A DNA stretch of 64,000 nucleotides from Brenneria populi (GCF_036016195.1 NZ_JAYWTM010000022.1:1-64000), one strand, 5' to 3'. Positions 45,969-55,059 are shown, numbered from the stretch's first letter. The notes: a model not told the origin generated them from the sequence alone. Numbers and translations: made by a program.

Positions 45969-46169
45969 CTACGGCAACCCGCTGGTTAGTCCGTCGGCAA
46001 TCAAACTGCGCAGTTTTTGCAGGTCGGACTCAGCTTGTTTTTCACTCAGCATTCTGATGGCCTCGCGAACGACTTCGCTCTGCGTGCGGTAATCACCTGA
46101 CTCGACCAGTGATTCTACGTAGCGGCGAAGTTCGTCTCCAAGATCAATTGTCATCGTTCTGGCCATCAC
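45969..46169 (-). CDS. ParD-like antitoxin without a toxin partner
   Basis: The 66-aa protein (65 aa from the second ATG) has a CopG/ParD ribbon-helix-helix (TMTIDLGDELRRYVESLVES, GDYRTQSEVVREAIRML). ParD proteins are usually about 80 aa or more and are followed by parE. Here the protein stops at ADGLTSGLP, where the toxin-binding tail should start, and no parE follows in the 149 bp before tacA. It is probably a truncated relic or a solitary regulator. Confidence 0.75.
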   Translation of the reverse strand: MMARTMTIDLGDELRRYVESLVESGDYRTQSEVVREAIRMLSEKQAESDLQKLRSLIADGLTSGLP

Positions 46170-46403
46170 GACCTCTTTTATGGATGTAAGATTTATGCTT
46201 ACAAAGTATGCCTACAGATAACATCGCGATCCAGTAGCCAAAAATAGTACTCGCCGGGGAGCCTAGGACAAGGCGAATAACATAACCGTGGGAGGCGGTG
46301 CGCAATTTGGCGTTCGCCCCTGACATATTTCGTTGCATAACGAAGCATTGAGGATAGGCTTAGGTCATGATGTCGGTTCGCTTACAGGCAAAGGTACCTG
46401 ACT

Positions 46404-47150
46404 ATGAGTGATTTCACGCCGGATAGGGTTATCGCGATTGCCGTAACCTTTGCGCTCGCCGGTCTGGTTAAGGGGATTACCGGCATGGGGCTGCCTACCG
46501 TCGCGATGGGCGTTCTGGGGGCGCTGATCTCGCCGGTGGCGGCGGCCGGCATGCTGCTGTTGCCCTCTTTCGTTACCAACGTCGTGCAGATGCGCGGCGC
46601 AGAGGGGTTGCGCGCACTGCTGCGCCGCCTCTGGCCGATGATGGCGATGATTATTGCCGGTACGCTGTTCGGCAGCGTATGGCTGGCGCAGGGCAGCGAC
46701 TCCCGCACCACGTTGGTTCTGGGGGCGGCGCTGATCGTTTATGCCGTCTGGACGCTATTAGCGCGGCCTTTTTCCGTCTCGCCCCGCAAGGAACCTTGGC
46801 TGTCGCCGCTGGTCGGCCTGGCGACCGGCCTGCTGACCGGGGCGAGCGGCGTGTTTGTTATCCCCGCCGTGCCGTGGCTCCAGTCGCTGGGATTGCAAAA
46901 GGATGAGCTGGTGCAGGCTTTGGGGCTCTCCTTTACTTTTTCCACCTGCGCCCTGGCGCTGGGGCTATGGTGGCACGATGCGCTGCCGACGACGGCGTTT
47001 GGCGCGTCGGCGCTGGCGATTATTCCGTCTCTCCTGGGGATGTTCGCGGGGCAGCGTCTGCGCCGACGCATCAGTCCGCCGGCGTTTAAACGCGCTTTTC
47101 TGCTCTGCCTGATGCTGTTGGGAATAGAGATGGCCTTACGCTCTTTGTGA
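46404..47150 (+). CDS. TSUP (TauE/SafE) family permease
   Basis: The 248-aa membrane protein has the two-half TSUP pattern: ALAGLVKGITGMGLPTVAMG in the first half and GLATGLLTGASGVFVIPAVP in the second. About eight membrane segments are expected. Family members export sulfite, sulfoacetate or similar small anions, but the substrate here is unknown. It stands alone. Confidence 0.88.
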   Translation: MSDFTPDRVIAIAVTFALAGLVKGITGMGLPTVAMGVLGALISPVAAAGMLLLPSFVTNVVQMRGAEGLRALLRRLWPMMAMIIAGTLFGSVWLAQGSDSRTTLVLGAALIVYAVWTLLARPFSVSPRKEPWLSPLVGLATGLLTGASGVFVIPAVPWLQSLGLQKDELVQALGLSFTFSTCALALGLWWHDALPTTAFGASALAIIPSLLGMFAGQRLRRRISPPAFKRAFLLCLMLLGIEMALRSL

Positions 47151-47341
47151 GTCGGGCGGTCAGGAGCAGCGATGATTTACCGAAGAGGTTCCCTTGAAAC
47201 AGCTTGAGGATATGCTGGCCGCCACCGCGCAAGAGCGTAACGCGCTGAAGCGGTTATTCAACCTCTTACTCTGATTGAAAAGCGAGTTTGAGCGAATGTC
47301 CGGCGCGGCTACTGCCAGGCCGGAATCATCGGTTATCGCTA

Positions 47342-48403
47342 TCAGTGCGTCTCGGAAAATTGGACAGTACCGCCGTCGTCGCGTTCCAGCAGCGTCCAGT
47401 GGATGGGGCGGTAATCTTCTTTGCCGGTCTGCCACTGCGGCAGGATATCCCCCTGATTAAAGCGCCGCCGCTCAATGCCTTTGGCCTGGAAGGTGCTCCA
47501 GATGCCGCTATGAGGACAGACCGCGCCGCTGAGCAGGGTCAGGTGTTGTTGTTCGCCGGCCAGCAACGCCGGCTCCCGTTCCGGCCAGTTGTACAGTTCG
47601 TCGGGGCGCCCGTTGGGGAAAAATCCTTCCGACGGCACGGTGATAAATTCGTTTTCTACCCGACGGATCAGGGTCCAGGTGGCGGGTACGTCTTCGGTAA
47701 TCTCCCAGGAGTAATCGCGCCTGCCGTCATCGTTAATAAAATCGCTGCGTTTGCGTCCCTGCGGTGCAACATGCGGAATATAGCTGCGCGGATGGAAAAA
47801 CTGCGCGCCGGCATACGCCACATCCGGCAGATAGATGCCGGTGACCGTTACCGGATCATTGGGTCCCAGCACCACGGAAGGATCCAGCGCATAACGAGGG
47901 ATATGCGGCGGCAAATCAAGCGGCCCAAAGGCGAACTCATTATATCGGTAGGTCAGATTATCCTCAGTCCAGTACGAGCCGGTGGTAATCTGCATAACAT
48001 GATTATAAAGCACACCTAAACTTAACAGGTCTGAATAGCGCGTTAGCGCTGCTTTGCTCATCCAGCCTTGCGGCCAGTATTCGCCGATCCCCTTGCAGGC
48101 ACTGGCGACATTGCCGCCGGTAATATAGGCGTTGGGGTCGTTATGCTGGCGTAGCACATAGTCCTGTAGCAAGCCGGAAAGGGTGGCGCGGATATTGGGC
48201 AGAACACGGCTGTTCCAGACCACGTCGTACTGCTGCCATAGCGGCAGGCTGCGCTGCTGCGGCGGCAAGTTCTGGCAGTAGAGGGCCATCTGCTGTTCGC
48301 AGTGCTCGACAAAATCCTGCCACGCCTGCCAGCGGCGGCGGTAGTAGTCCAGACTGATAAAGCGCTCCAGTAAATAACACTCCTGCGGATGTAATATCGC
48401 CAT
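47342..48403 (-). CDS. Imm71/Imm72-like immunity protein
   Basis: This 353-aa soluble protein starts AILHPQECYLLERFISLDYY and has a C-terminal block CPHSGIWSTFQAKGIERRRF with GDILPQW that I associate with immunity proteins of the Imm71/Imm72 group found beside T6SS effectors. It follows a broken vgrG by about 30 bp on the same strand, as an immunity gene in a VgrG island would. No intact effector is present, so it may be an orphan immunity gene. The family call is from memory and needs a profile search. Confidence 0.5.
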   Translation of the reverse strand: MAILHPQECYLLERFISLDYYRRRWQAWQDFVEHCEQQMALYCQNLPPQQRSLPLWQQYDVVWNSRVLPNIRATLSGLLQDYVLRQHNDPNAYITGGNVASACKGIGEYWPQGWMSKAALTRYSDLLSLGVLYNHVMQITTGSYWTEDNLTYRYNEFAFGPLDLPPHIPRYALDPSVVLGPNDPVTVTGIYLPDVAYAGAQFFHPRSYIPHVAPQGRKRSDFINDDGRRDYSWEITEDVPATWTLIRRVENEFITVPSEGFFPNGRPDELYNWPEREPALLAGEQQHLTLLSGAVCPHSGIWSTFQAKGIERRRFNQGDILPQWQTGKEDYRPIHWTLLERDDGGTVQFSETH

Positions 48404-48423
48404 CTTGTTTACTCCTTATTGTC

Positions 48424-48864
48424 GCCGTACCAGTTGGTTTTTAGCTGCGGTACGCCGACAAAGCTGTTGGCTTCATCGGTAAAAATCGCGGTAGCCCCAG
48501 CCGGTTTTCCGGCGCGGGCCCAGGCCTTCGCGCTTTAACTGCGCCGGGTCGAGCAATATCTGATTGCCGCCGCCTTGCAGCACCAGCGTATCGGTAATTT
48601 TGCCGCCAGGGCCTTTTACCTCCGCCAGTTGGGTGGCGGCCGGTCCTTCCCACACCTGGTGGCGTCCTGCAGCAGCATCTGCGCCGGGGCGATATCGCTG
48701 CGGCTGGTAAAGGTTATCTGATAGCAATAAGTCTGACTCAGCCCTTCAGTGGCGCTGAACGACGCCACGTCCAGGTCGCTTCTGCCGTTTACCGTCAGCG
48801 CATAGCGGTTGTGGGTTGTGGATAAAGAAGGAAAAGGAGCGGATGTCGAGAAGTGATGTTCCAT
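48424..48864 (-). pseudogene. vgrG remnant (T6SS spike), frameshifted and deleted
   Basis: The first frame (48616-48864) encodes a VgrG N-terminus: YALTVNGRSDLDVASFSATE, GLSQTYCYQITFTSR, DIAPAQMLLQDA. Right after that the coherent reading jumps frame to WEGPAATQLAEVKGPGGKIT and DTLVLQGGGNQILLDPAQL, then again to KPAGATAIFTDEANSFVGVP up to TNWYGDNKE at the end. An intact VgrG is over 600 aa, so most of the gene has been deleted and at least two frame breaks are present. Confidence 0.75.
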
Positions 48865-49254
48865 GCGATTTCCTGTTTCATATCCATTGAGAAATATCAG
48901 GAATCGATTATGCCGAAAAAAAAGACAATTCGGTAAGGAAATCTAACCGTCAAGGTGGGTAAGTTTCCTTTTAAATTAAATAATTAATGAGTTAATGATT
49001 TTGTTTATTACTATTGTCGAAATAAAGGGATGGGCGAAACAAATAGATTTTTATTCCGCCTAACTGAAAAGAAGCCCCGGAAGGCTAATGCTGTTCACTT
49101 AAGCCCATTTTTAGGGGAAACACAGGGGGGAGGTTCCCGTAGGGACGCCTCACCCCTGTGCTCGCCCCGTGTACCTCGATACTTAAATGATCGGCATTAC
49201 CCCGGAAGGCGGCGTTTTTACGGCTTTTGGCGTGTCTCGCGATTCAATAGATGG
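48865..49254. other. Gene-free region upstream of the vgrG remnant
   Basis: About 390 bp holding the MITE at 49086-49199 and an AT-rich part (48,960-49,020). No gene is seen. Confidence 0.5.
49086..49199. mobile_element. 114-bp IS4-like MITE, copy 1
   Basis: The ends are 18-bp inverted repeats with 15 matches: TAATGCTGTTCACTTAAG at the left and TAATGCCGATCATTTAAG read in from the right. These resemble the IS4 end TAATGCCGATCAGTTAAG. The element is flanked by perfect 11-bp direct repeats CCCCGGAAGGC at 49075-49085 and 49200-49210, the target-duplication length known for IS4. The interior has no coding frame. A copy of about 80 % identity lies at 56487-56600. Confidence 0.88.
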
Positions 49255-49383
49255 TTAACTGGCCGAACTGGAAATTTTACTACCCAGTTTTTCCACGTCC
49301 TGACCGAAGCCGCGCGCGGTGTTGCAGCCGCTCAATACCGCCGCTATCAGCAGCGATGCCATGAGTAACGTTATATATTTCAT
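49255..49383 (-). CDS. ecnB: Entericidin A/B-family lipoprotein
   Basis: The 42-aa product starts MKYITLLMASLLIAAVLSGC: a short signal peptide with lipobox LSGC, then NTARGFGQDVEKLGSKI as in entericidins. Entericidin B is a small cell-envelope lipoprotein linked to stationary-phase lysis. I start at ATG 49383; a longer frame from 49449 has no signal-like start. Only one entericidin gene is present, so A or B cannot be told firmly. Confidence 0.85.
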   Translation of the reverse strand: MKYITLLMASLLIAAVLSGCNTARGFGQDVEKLGSKISSSAS

Positions 49384-49511
49384 TATTGTCACCAGCAGAA
49401 TTGTCACTAGCGGATTTTGACATGTATATGCTCTATCATAACCGTGCATGGATATTCAATCTTAATAAGCTGATATTTATTATTATTTGAGCACCCTGCC
49501 TGATAGGCGCG

Positions 49512-50648
49512 CTACTCGGTCAGAAACAGCTCCAGCAGCGAATTGAGAAACAGCTTGCCGCGCTCGGTGATTTGCCAGTGGGCGGCGGTTTCCATCAGAT
49601 AGCCCTGCGCCAGCGCCTGGTCCAGCTGCGGCCGGATCCGGCTTTCGTCCAGCCCGGTGTAGGCGGCGAAATCGGCGCGCGGCGCGGCTTCCAGCAGGCG
49701 GAAACGGTTCATAAAAAACTCAAAGGGACGATCTTCGCTGCCGACTTCGTGGCGCTTATCCAGATAATTGCCCTGCATATAGCCGCGCGGGTGGCGGGTT
49801 TTCACCGTGCGTAGAATACGCCCGTCGCGGAAGGTCAGCTTGCCGTGGGCGCCGCAGCCGATGCCCAGGTAATCGCCAAAACGCCAGTAGTTCAGGTTGT
49901 GTTGGCACTGGTAGCCCGGTTTGGCGTAGGCCGAGGTCTCATACTGGCGATAGCCCGCCGCGTTCAGCAGCCGGTGGCCCTGCTCATAAATATCCCACAG
50001 CGCGTCGTCGTCCGGCAGCTTGGGCGGACGCGAGCCGAACAGCGTATTGGGTTCGATGGTGAGCTGATACCAGGACAGATGCGGCGGATTGAGGGCGATC
50101 GCCTGGCGCAGATCGTCCAGCGCCTCTTCCAGCGACTGGTCGGGCAGGCCGTGCATCAGATCGAGGTTAAAGCTGCGCAATCCCAGCCCGGCCGCCAGCT
50201 GCGCGGCGCGTTCCGCCTCTTGCGGCCCGTGAATGCGGCCTAGCCGCGCCAGTTTCTGCGGATGAAAACTCTGCACGCCGATAGAGATGCGGTTGACGCC
50301 CGCGCGCTGATAGCCGCTGAAGCGATCGGCCTCCACCGTGCCGGGATTCGCTTCCATGGTGATCTCGGCGTCCGGCGTCAGCGGCAGGCGCGCCCGCACG
50401 CCGTCCAGCAGAGAGCGCATCGCCTCCGCGCTCAGCAGGCTGGGGGTGCCGCCGCCGATGAAAACGGAATGCAGCGCCCGGCCGGCCGCCGGCGCCAGGT
50501 CGGCGTCCAGATCGGCCAGTAGATGGTCGACATATTCCTGATGCGGCACCTCGCCTTTCAGCGCATGCGAGTTGAAGTCGCAGTAGGGACATTTCTGTAC
50601 GCACCAGGGGATATGAACGTACAGGCTGAGCGGCGGCAGCTTAAGCAT
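49512..50648 (-). CDS. hemW: Heme chaperone HemW, radical SAM protein
   Basis: The 378-aa protein has the HemW-type radical SAM motif with C16, C20 and C23 in WCVQKCPYCDF, and a GGGTPSLLS SAM loop. HemW binds heme and an iron-sulfur cluster and is thought to deliver heme; older annotation calls it coproporphyrinogen III oxidase-like. It overlaps rdgB by 8 bp, as the last gene of the yggS-hemW cluster. Confidence 0.94.
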   Translation of the reverse strand: MLKLPPLSLYVHIPWCVQKCPYCDFNSHALKGEVPHQEYVDHLLADLDADLAPAAGRALHSVFIGGGTPSLLSAEAMRSLLDGVRARLPLTPDAEITMEANPGTVEADRFSGYQRAGVNRISIGVQSFHPQKLARLGRIHGPQEAERAAQLAAGLGLRSFNLDLMHGLPDQSLEEALDDLRQAIALNPPHLSWYQLTIEPNTLFGSRPPKLPDDDALWDIYEQGHRLLNAAGYRQYETSAYAKPGYQCQHNLNYWRFGDYLGIGCGAHGKLTFRDGRILRTVKTRHPRGYMQGNYLDKRHEVGSEDRPFEFFMNRFRLLEAAPRADFAAYTGLDESRIRPQLDQALAQGYLMETAAHWQITERGKLFLNSLLELFLTE

Positions 50649-51234
50649 TGCGCAGGGCGTCCAGCAGCAGACGCAGCGCCTGGCCGCGATGGGAGCGGGC
50701 GTGCTTTTCTTCGCGCGTCAGTTCCGCCGCCGTTTTTCCCAGCTCCGGCACGATAAAAATCGGATCGTAGCCGAAACCCCCGTCGCCGGCGGGTTGGCGC
50801 GCCAGCACGCCGTCCCAGCGGCCGTGGAACACCAGCGGCGTGGGGTCTGCGGCATGACGCAGATAAACCAGCACGCAGTGGAAGCTGGCGCCGCGCCGTT
50901 CATCGGGAACCTCTTGCAGCGCGAGCAACAGTTTATCCAGATTCTGCCGGTCGCTGGCGTCAAGGCCGGCATAGCGCGCCGAATAGATGCCCGGCGCGCC
51001 GCCCAGCGCATCCACCGCCAGGCCGGAATCATCGGCAATCGCCGGCAGGCCGGTGATTTGGGCGGCGTGACGCGCCTTCAGCAGCGCGTTCTCGATAAAT
51101 GTTAGGCCGGTTTCTTCCGCGGAATCCACGCCCAGTTCGGTTTGCGCCACGATATCCAGGCCGAAATCCGCCAGCAGACCGGCGAGTTCGCGCACTTTAC
51201 CGGGGTTGCCGGTAGCCAAAACCACTTTTTGCAT
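50641..51234 (-). CDS. rdgB: XTP/dITP diphosphatase (HAM1)
   Basis: RdgB removes non-canonical purine nucleotides such as dITP and XTP from the pool. The 197-aa product from ATG 51234 starts MQKVVLATGNPGKVREL and has the DDSGLAVDALGGAPG and SHRGQAL motifs. A longer frame from 51339 runs into the preceding gene and is unlikely. Not the same as the Pectobacterium regulator also named RdgB. Confidence 0.95.
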   Translation of the reverse strand: MQKVVLATGNPGKVRELAGLLADFGLDIVAQTELGVDSAEETGLTFIENALLKARHAAQITGLPAIADDSGLAVDALGGAPGIYSARYAGLDASDRQNLDKLLLALQEVPDERRGASFHCVLVYLRHAADPTPLVFHGRWDGVLARQPAGDGGFGYDPIFIVPELGKTAAELTREEKHARSHRGQALRLLLDALRNA

Positions 51235-51250
51235 ATGTTTTCCTGCGAGT

Positions 51251-51541
51251 TTATTCAATGAGTTCCGCGACTTCCGCCGGGATGTGCTGCGGATTGATGA
51301 TTTTAATCTGTTTATGCCGGCCGAGTTCCCCTTTTTCAATGATGACCAGACTTTTGGCGACCCGGAACTGTTTGGCGAGAAATTTGGTCAGATGGGCGTT
51401 GGCCTGACCGTCGACCGGCGGCGCGGTCACGGCGACTTTCAGCTCGTCGCCGTGCAGCCCGACAATCTGGTCGCGGCTGGCTTTCGGCTGAATATACAGC
51501 CGAATCACCAGTCCGTCATCCTGGCGCATGACGGCGCTCAC
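51251..51541 (-). CDS. yggU: DUF167-family protein YggU
   Basis: A 96-aa protein with LVIRLYIQPKASRDQIVGLH, APPVDGQANAHL and IEKGELGRHKQIKI, matching E. coli YggU in sequence and length. I choose GTG 51541, which overlaps the yggT stop as GTGA. The function is unknown. Confidence 0.9.
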   Translation of the reverse strand: MSAVMRQDDGLVIRLYIQPKASRDQIVGLHGDELKVAVTAPPVDGQANAHLTKFLAKQFRVAKSLVIIEKGELGRHKQIKIINPQHIPAEVAELIE

Positions 51542-52092
51542 AGCAGGAACCACAGCCCTGGAAACAGATCCATTCCCAGATAATTGAACAGATAGAGGAT
51601 CAAAATCACCGCCATGGCGGAAAAGTCGATGCCGCCCATCACCGGAATAACCCGACGAATCGGCGCCATCAGCGGCTCCGTCAACTGATGCAGCAGATAT
51701 TCGATCGGGCTGCGGCCCTGACTTATCCAGCTCATCAGCGAGCGAATAATCACGATCCAGAAGATCAGATAGCCGGCGGACTTGACCAGGGAGAGCAAGC
51801 CGACCAGCAGGTTCATCGGGCTGAGGGAGAGGGCGCCGACCTGGATCAGCAGCAGCAGCGGGTATTTGATGGTGGTCAGGATAAACGCCAGCAGCAGCGA
51901 CGCGCTGTCAATCGGCCCCAATGAAGGCAGGATCCGGCGCAGCGGCCCGACAACCGGCTGAGTGATTTTGACCACGAATTGAGAAAGGGGGTTATAAAAA
52001 TCACTGCGTGACCACTGCATCCAGATGCGTAACAGCAGCACTATTACGTAGAGATCGATCAGCGTTTTGACCAGAAAAGTCAGGGTAAGCAT
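51538..52092 (-). CDS. yggT: YggT-family membrane protein
   Basis: The 184-aa protein has two YggT domains, each with paired membrane segments (TLIDLYVIVLLLRIWMQW early, IIRSLMSWISQGRSPIEYLL later). Roles in osmotic protection and membrane organisation have been proposed. It lies between proC and yggU in the conserved order and is coupled to yggU by overlap. Confidence 0.92.
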   Translation of the reverse strand: MLTLTFLVKTLIDLYVIVLLLRIWMQWSRSDFYNPLSQFVVKITQPVVGPLRRILPSLGPIDSASLLLAFILTTIKYPLLLLIQVGALSLSPMNLLVGLLSLVKSAGYLIFWIVIIRSLMSWISQGRSPIEYLLHQLTEPLMAPIRRVIPVMGGIDFSAMAVILILYLFNYLGMDLFPGLWFLL

Positions 52093-52140
52093 AGGTGCGT
52101 CGGTTCCTTAATAAAATGGGACGATGATTAACGTTTTCAA

Positions 52141-52962
52141 TCAGAACAGCTTTTCCATTTCACGCGCGCGCTCGACGGCGGCCTGCATGGCTTCCGACAC
52201 GGTTTGCGCCAGCCCGCGTTCATTGAATACCCATAGCGCTTCGGCGGTGGTGCCGCCTTTGGAGGTGACATTTTCGCGCAGCGTCGACAGCGGGATATCC
52301 GGGCTGGCCTCTACCAATGCCGCGGCGCCGGAGGCGGCCTGCTGCACCAGCAAACGGGCGGTCTCGGCGTCAAACCCCTGGCGGATCGCCTCCTGCTGCA
52401 TCGCCTCCATAAACAGGAAGAAATAGGCGGGCGCGCTGCCGGCGGCGGCAATCACGCCGTTAATGCCCTGTTCGCTCGCTACCCAGCATACCTTACCCAC
52501 GCTTTGCATCAACTCGGCGGTGAACTCGCGGTCGGCGGCATTGACCGCGGCGGGGGCGAACAGTCCGCTCATGCCTTTTCCCACCAGCGACGGGGTATTG
52601 GGCATGATGCGCACGATATTCACGCTCTCTCCCAGCAGCGCCTGAAACCGGGCGATGCTGACGCCGGCGGCGATCGACAGCACCAGTTTACCGGCGAAAT
52701 CCACCTGCTGGCGCAAAGGCTGGCAAACGTCCGCCATCATCTGCGGTTTTACCGCCAGCACGATGACGTCGGCGTCTTGAGCGCTCCGTATGTTGTCCGC
52801 GCTGCTGGTGATGCCGTATTTGGCCGCCAGCGCGTCGCGGTGCTTGCCGGACGGCGCGCACACGCTGATATTGCGGGCGGGATAACCCTTATCAATCAAT
52901 CCGACGACAATGGCCTGCGCCATATTGCCTGCGCCGATAAACGCTATTTTACGTTGCTGCAT
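52141..52962 (-). CDS. proC: Pyrroline-5-carboxylate reductase
   Basis: ProC makes proline from pyrroline-5-carboxylate with NAD(P)H. The 273-aa product has the Rossmann loop IAFIGAGNMAQAIV, the MPNTPSLVGKGMSGL segment and the C-terminal signature region LSTLRENVTSKGGTTAEAL. It lies 46 bp downstream of yggS on the same strand, a common arrangement in this group. Confidence 0.95.
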   Translation of the reverse strand: MQQRKIAFIGAGNMAQAIVVGLIDKGYPARNISVCAPSGKHRDALAAKYGITSSADNIRSAQDADVIVLAVKPQMMADVCQPLRQQVDFAGKLVLSIAAGVSIARFQALLGESVNIVRIMPNTPSLVGKGMSGLFAPAAVNAADREFTAELMQSVGKVCWVASEQGINGVIAAAGSAPAYFFLFMEAMQQEAIRQGFDAETARLLVQQAASGAAALVEASPDIPLSTLRENVTSKGGTTAEALWVFNERGLAQTVSEAMQAAVERAREMEKLF

Positions 52963-53008
52963 TTAAGCTCCCACTGATTTTTGTGTTGTTGATCGCCGTC
53001 GCGGAGGG

Positions 53009-53722
53009 CTATTTCGCTGACGCCGCATAGTCCCGTGCGCCGAAAATGGCGGTGCCGATTCGCACCAGCGTACTGCCGGCGGCGATGGCGGCGCGCATAT
53101 CATCGGTCATGCCCATCGATAAGGTGTCGATATCGGGGTAGTGTAATGCCAACTGGCGAAACAAATCATCCATTTGCCGGAAAACGGCGAGCTGGCGCGG
53201 ATAGTCCGTTTCCGGGGCCGGAATGGCCATCAGCCCGCGCAGCCGCAGATTCGGCAGGGCCGCCACGCCGGCCGCCAGCGCCGGCAGTTCATCGACGCTA
53301 ATGCCGGATTTGCTCGCTTCGTCGCTGATATTAATCTGCAGCAGCACGTTCAGCGGCGGCAGCGACGCCGGCCGCTGTTCGCTCAAACGGTGCGCGATGC
53401 GCAGGCGATCCACCGTATGGAACCAGGCGAAATTTTCCGCCACCAGACGGCTTTTGTTCGCCTGTAGCGGGCCGATGAAGTGCCATTCTAAATCCAATTC
53501 CGGCCGGTTTTCCTGAAAGTAATGGATTTTATCCACCCCTTCCTGCACATAGTTCTCGCCGAAGGCGCGTTGCCCGGCTGCGATCGCTTCTTCGATAGCG
53601 GTCACAGGTTTGGTTTTGCTGACTGCAAGCAGCTTCACGTCTTCCGGCGTCCGCGCGCAGCCCTGCGCGGCGGCGGCGATCTGTTGCCTGATGTCCTGTA
53701 GATTCTGCTGGATAGTCGTCAT
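53009..53722 (-). CDS. yggS: PLP homeostasis protein YggS
   Basis: The 237-aa single-domain PLP-binding protein (PLPBP family) keeps pyridoxal phosphate and amino-acid pools balanced. The PLP lysine is in LLAVSKTKPV (about residue 36), and LSMGMTDDMRAAIAAGST is the family C-terminal motif. It is divergent from pilT/yggR, 20 bp away. Confidence 0.95.
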   Translation of the reverse strand: MTTIQQNLQDIRQQIAAAAQGCARTPEDVKLLAVSKTKPVTAIEEAIAAGQRAFGENYVQEGVDKIHYFQENRPELDLEWHFIGPLQANKSRLVAENFAWFHTVDRLRIAHRLSEQRPASLPPLNVLLQINISDEASKSGISVDELPALAAGVAALPNLRLRGLMAIPAPETDYPRQLAVFRQMDDLFRQLALHYPDIDTLSMGMTDDMRAAIAAGSTLVRIGTAIFGARDYAASAK

Positions 53723-53742
53723 AGTGATTCAGGAGATTATCG

Positions 53743-54753
53743 ATGAATGTGGGTGAGTGGGTGTCGCTTAGTGTAAAGCATAATGCTTCGGATCTGCACC
53801 TGTGCAGCGGACATTCGCCGGTGTTGCGCATTGACGGTCAGCTGCGCGCGGAAAATAGCTTACCGCGTTTGCGCGCCGAACAGTTGGAACAGTGGTGCTC
53901 CGCCTGGCTTGCGCCCTCCCAGCGGCGCCAGCTCGAGCGCGCCGGCCAGTTGGACTGCGCCCTGACGCTGGCGGACGGACAGCGGCTGCGCGTCAATCTG
54001 TTTCGCCAGCGGCTGGGGCTGTCCGCCGCGCTGCGCATCATCCCGTCAACCCAGCCTTCGCTGAGCGCGCTGTTTGCGCCGCCGTTGCTGTCGGCGCTGC
54101 TCGACAAGCCCGACGGGCTGATTTTGCTGGCCGGCGCCACCGGCAGCGGCAAGTCGACCACGCTGGCGGCGATGATTTCGGCGCTGAACCAGCGTAGCCG
54201 ACGGCATGTGATCACTCTGGAAGATCCGATCGAGTTTATCCATCACAGCCGGCAATGCCTGATCCAGCAGCGTGAAATCGGCCCGGACAGCAATTCGTTC
54301 GCCGCGGCCCTGCGCGCCGCGCTGCGGGAAGATCCCGATGTGATTCTGCTGGGGGAGCTGCGCGACGCCGAGACCATCCGCCTGGCGCTGACGGCGGCGG
54401 AAACCGGTCATCTGGTGTTGTCCACCTTGCACGCCCGCGGCGCGGCGCAGGCGGTGGAGCGGCTGGTCGACGTGTTTCCCGGCGATGAAAAGGCGTTTGT
54501 CCGCGGCCAGCTCGCCGCGTGTTTACAGGCGGTGATTGCGCAGCAACTGCTGCCGATGCCGCAAGGCGGGCGCGTCGCCCTGTTCGAGGCGCTGACCGCC
54601 ACCCCGGCGGCCGGCAATCTGATTCGGGAAGGGAAGAACCATCAGTTGCCCGGCCTGATCCAGAGCGGCGGCCAGGCCGGCATGCAGACGTTTGAACAAA
54701 GCCGTCAGCAGCGCTGTCGGGAAGGGCTGCTTAATCTCGATGCCTTGCCGTGA
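53743..54753 (+). CDS. yggR: PilT-type ATPase YggR
   Basis: The 336-aa AAA ATPase has the PilT signatures: SLSVKHNASDLHLCSG near the start, Walker A LAGATGSGKSTTLAAMI (about residue 131), the Asp box ITLEDPIEFIHHS, Walker B DPDVILLGELRD and the His box TGHLVLSTLHARGA. PilT motors drive type IV pilus retraction; no pilus genes are next to it, so its partner is elsewhere. The divergence from yggS matches E. coli. Confidence 0.93.
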   Translation: MNVGEWVSLSVKHNASDLHLCSGHSPVLRIDGQLRAENSLPRLRAEQLEQWCSAWLAPSQRRQLERAGQLDCALTLADGQRLRVNLFRQRLGLSAALRIIPSTQPSLSALFAPPLLSALLDKPDGLILLAGATGSGKSTTLAAMISALNQRSRRHVITLEDPIEFIHHSRQCLIQQREIGPDSNSFAAALRAALREDPDVILLGELRDAETIRLALTAAETGHLVLSTLHARGAAQAVERLVDVFPGDEKAFVRGQLAACLQAVIAQQLLPMPQGGRVALFEALTATPAAGNLIREGKNHQLPGLIQSGGQAGMQTFEQSRQQRCREGLLNLDALP

Positions 54754-55059
54754 GAACGAATTAAAAAATCGTCGGGAGCGATTTTCAACGCCGTTTGCGG
54801 CGGCCCGAACTAAAGATTAATTTTCTGGCAGCTTAAATTCTTAGACGGCACAGAGGTTAGGATGACTTCATGCCGCTTTGCGGGATTACGATTCCATGAA
54901 TCAGGAGCCGCATAAGAGCGTCAGTACAGGAGGTGAGATCGCGTTGTATCTCACTGACATATTACGGCAGCGTATCGAATCGGGTGGATATGTTGCTTCG
55001 CAATCAGTTAAATTGTACAGTTCAATGTTGTGCAACCCGCCGCCAACGAGGTAAGAGAC
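54754..55059. other. Intergenic region before the phd-doc pair, with repeat module
   Basis: At about 54,770-54,812 lies a module (GGGAGCGATTTTCAACGCCG, then TTTGCGGCGGCCCGAA) almost the same as one at 56,172-56,213. The rest is probably the phd promoter region; TTGTACAGTTCAATGTTGTG just before phd has short inverted parts. Confidence 0.5.
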
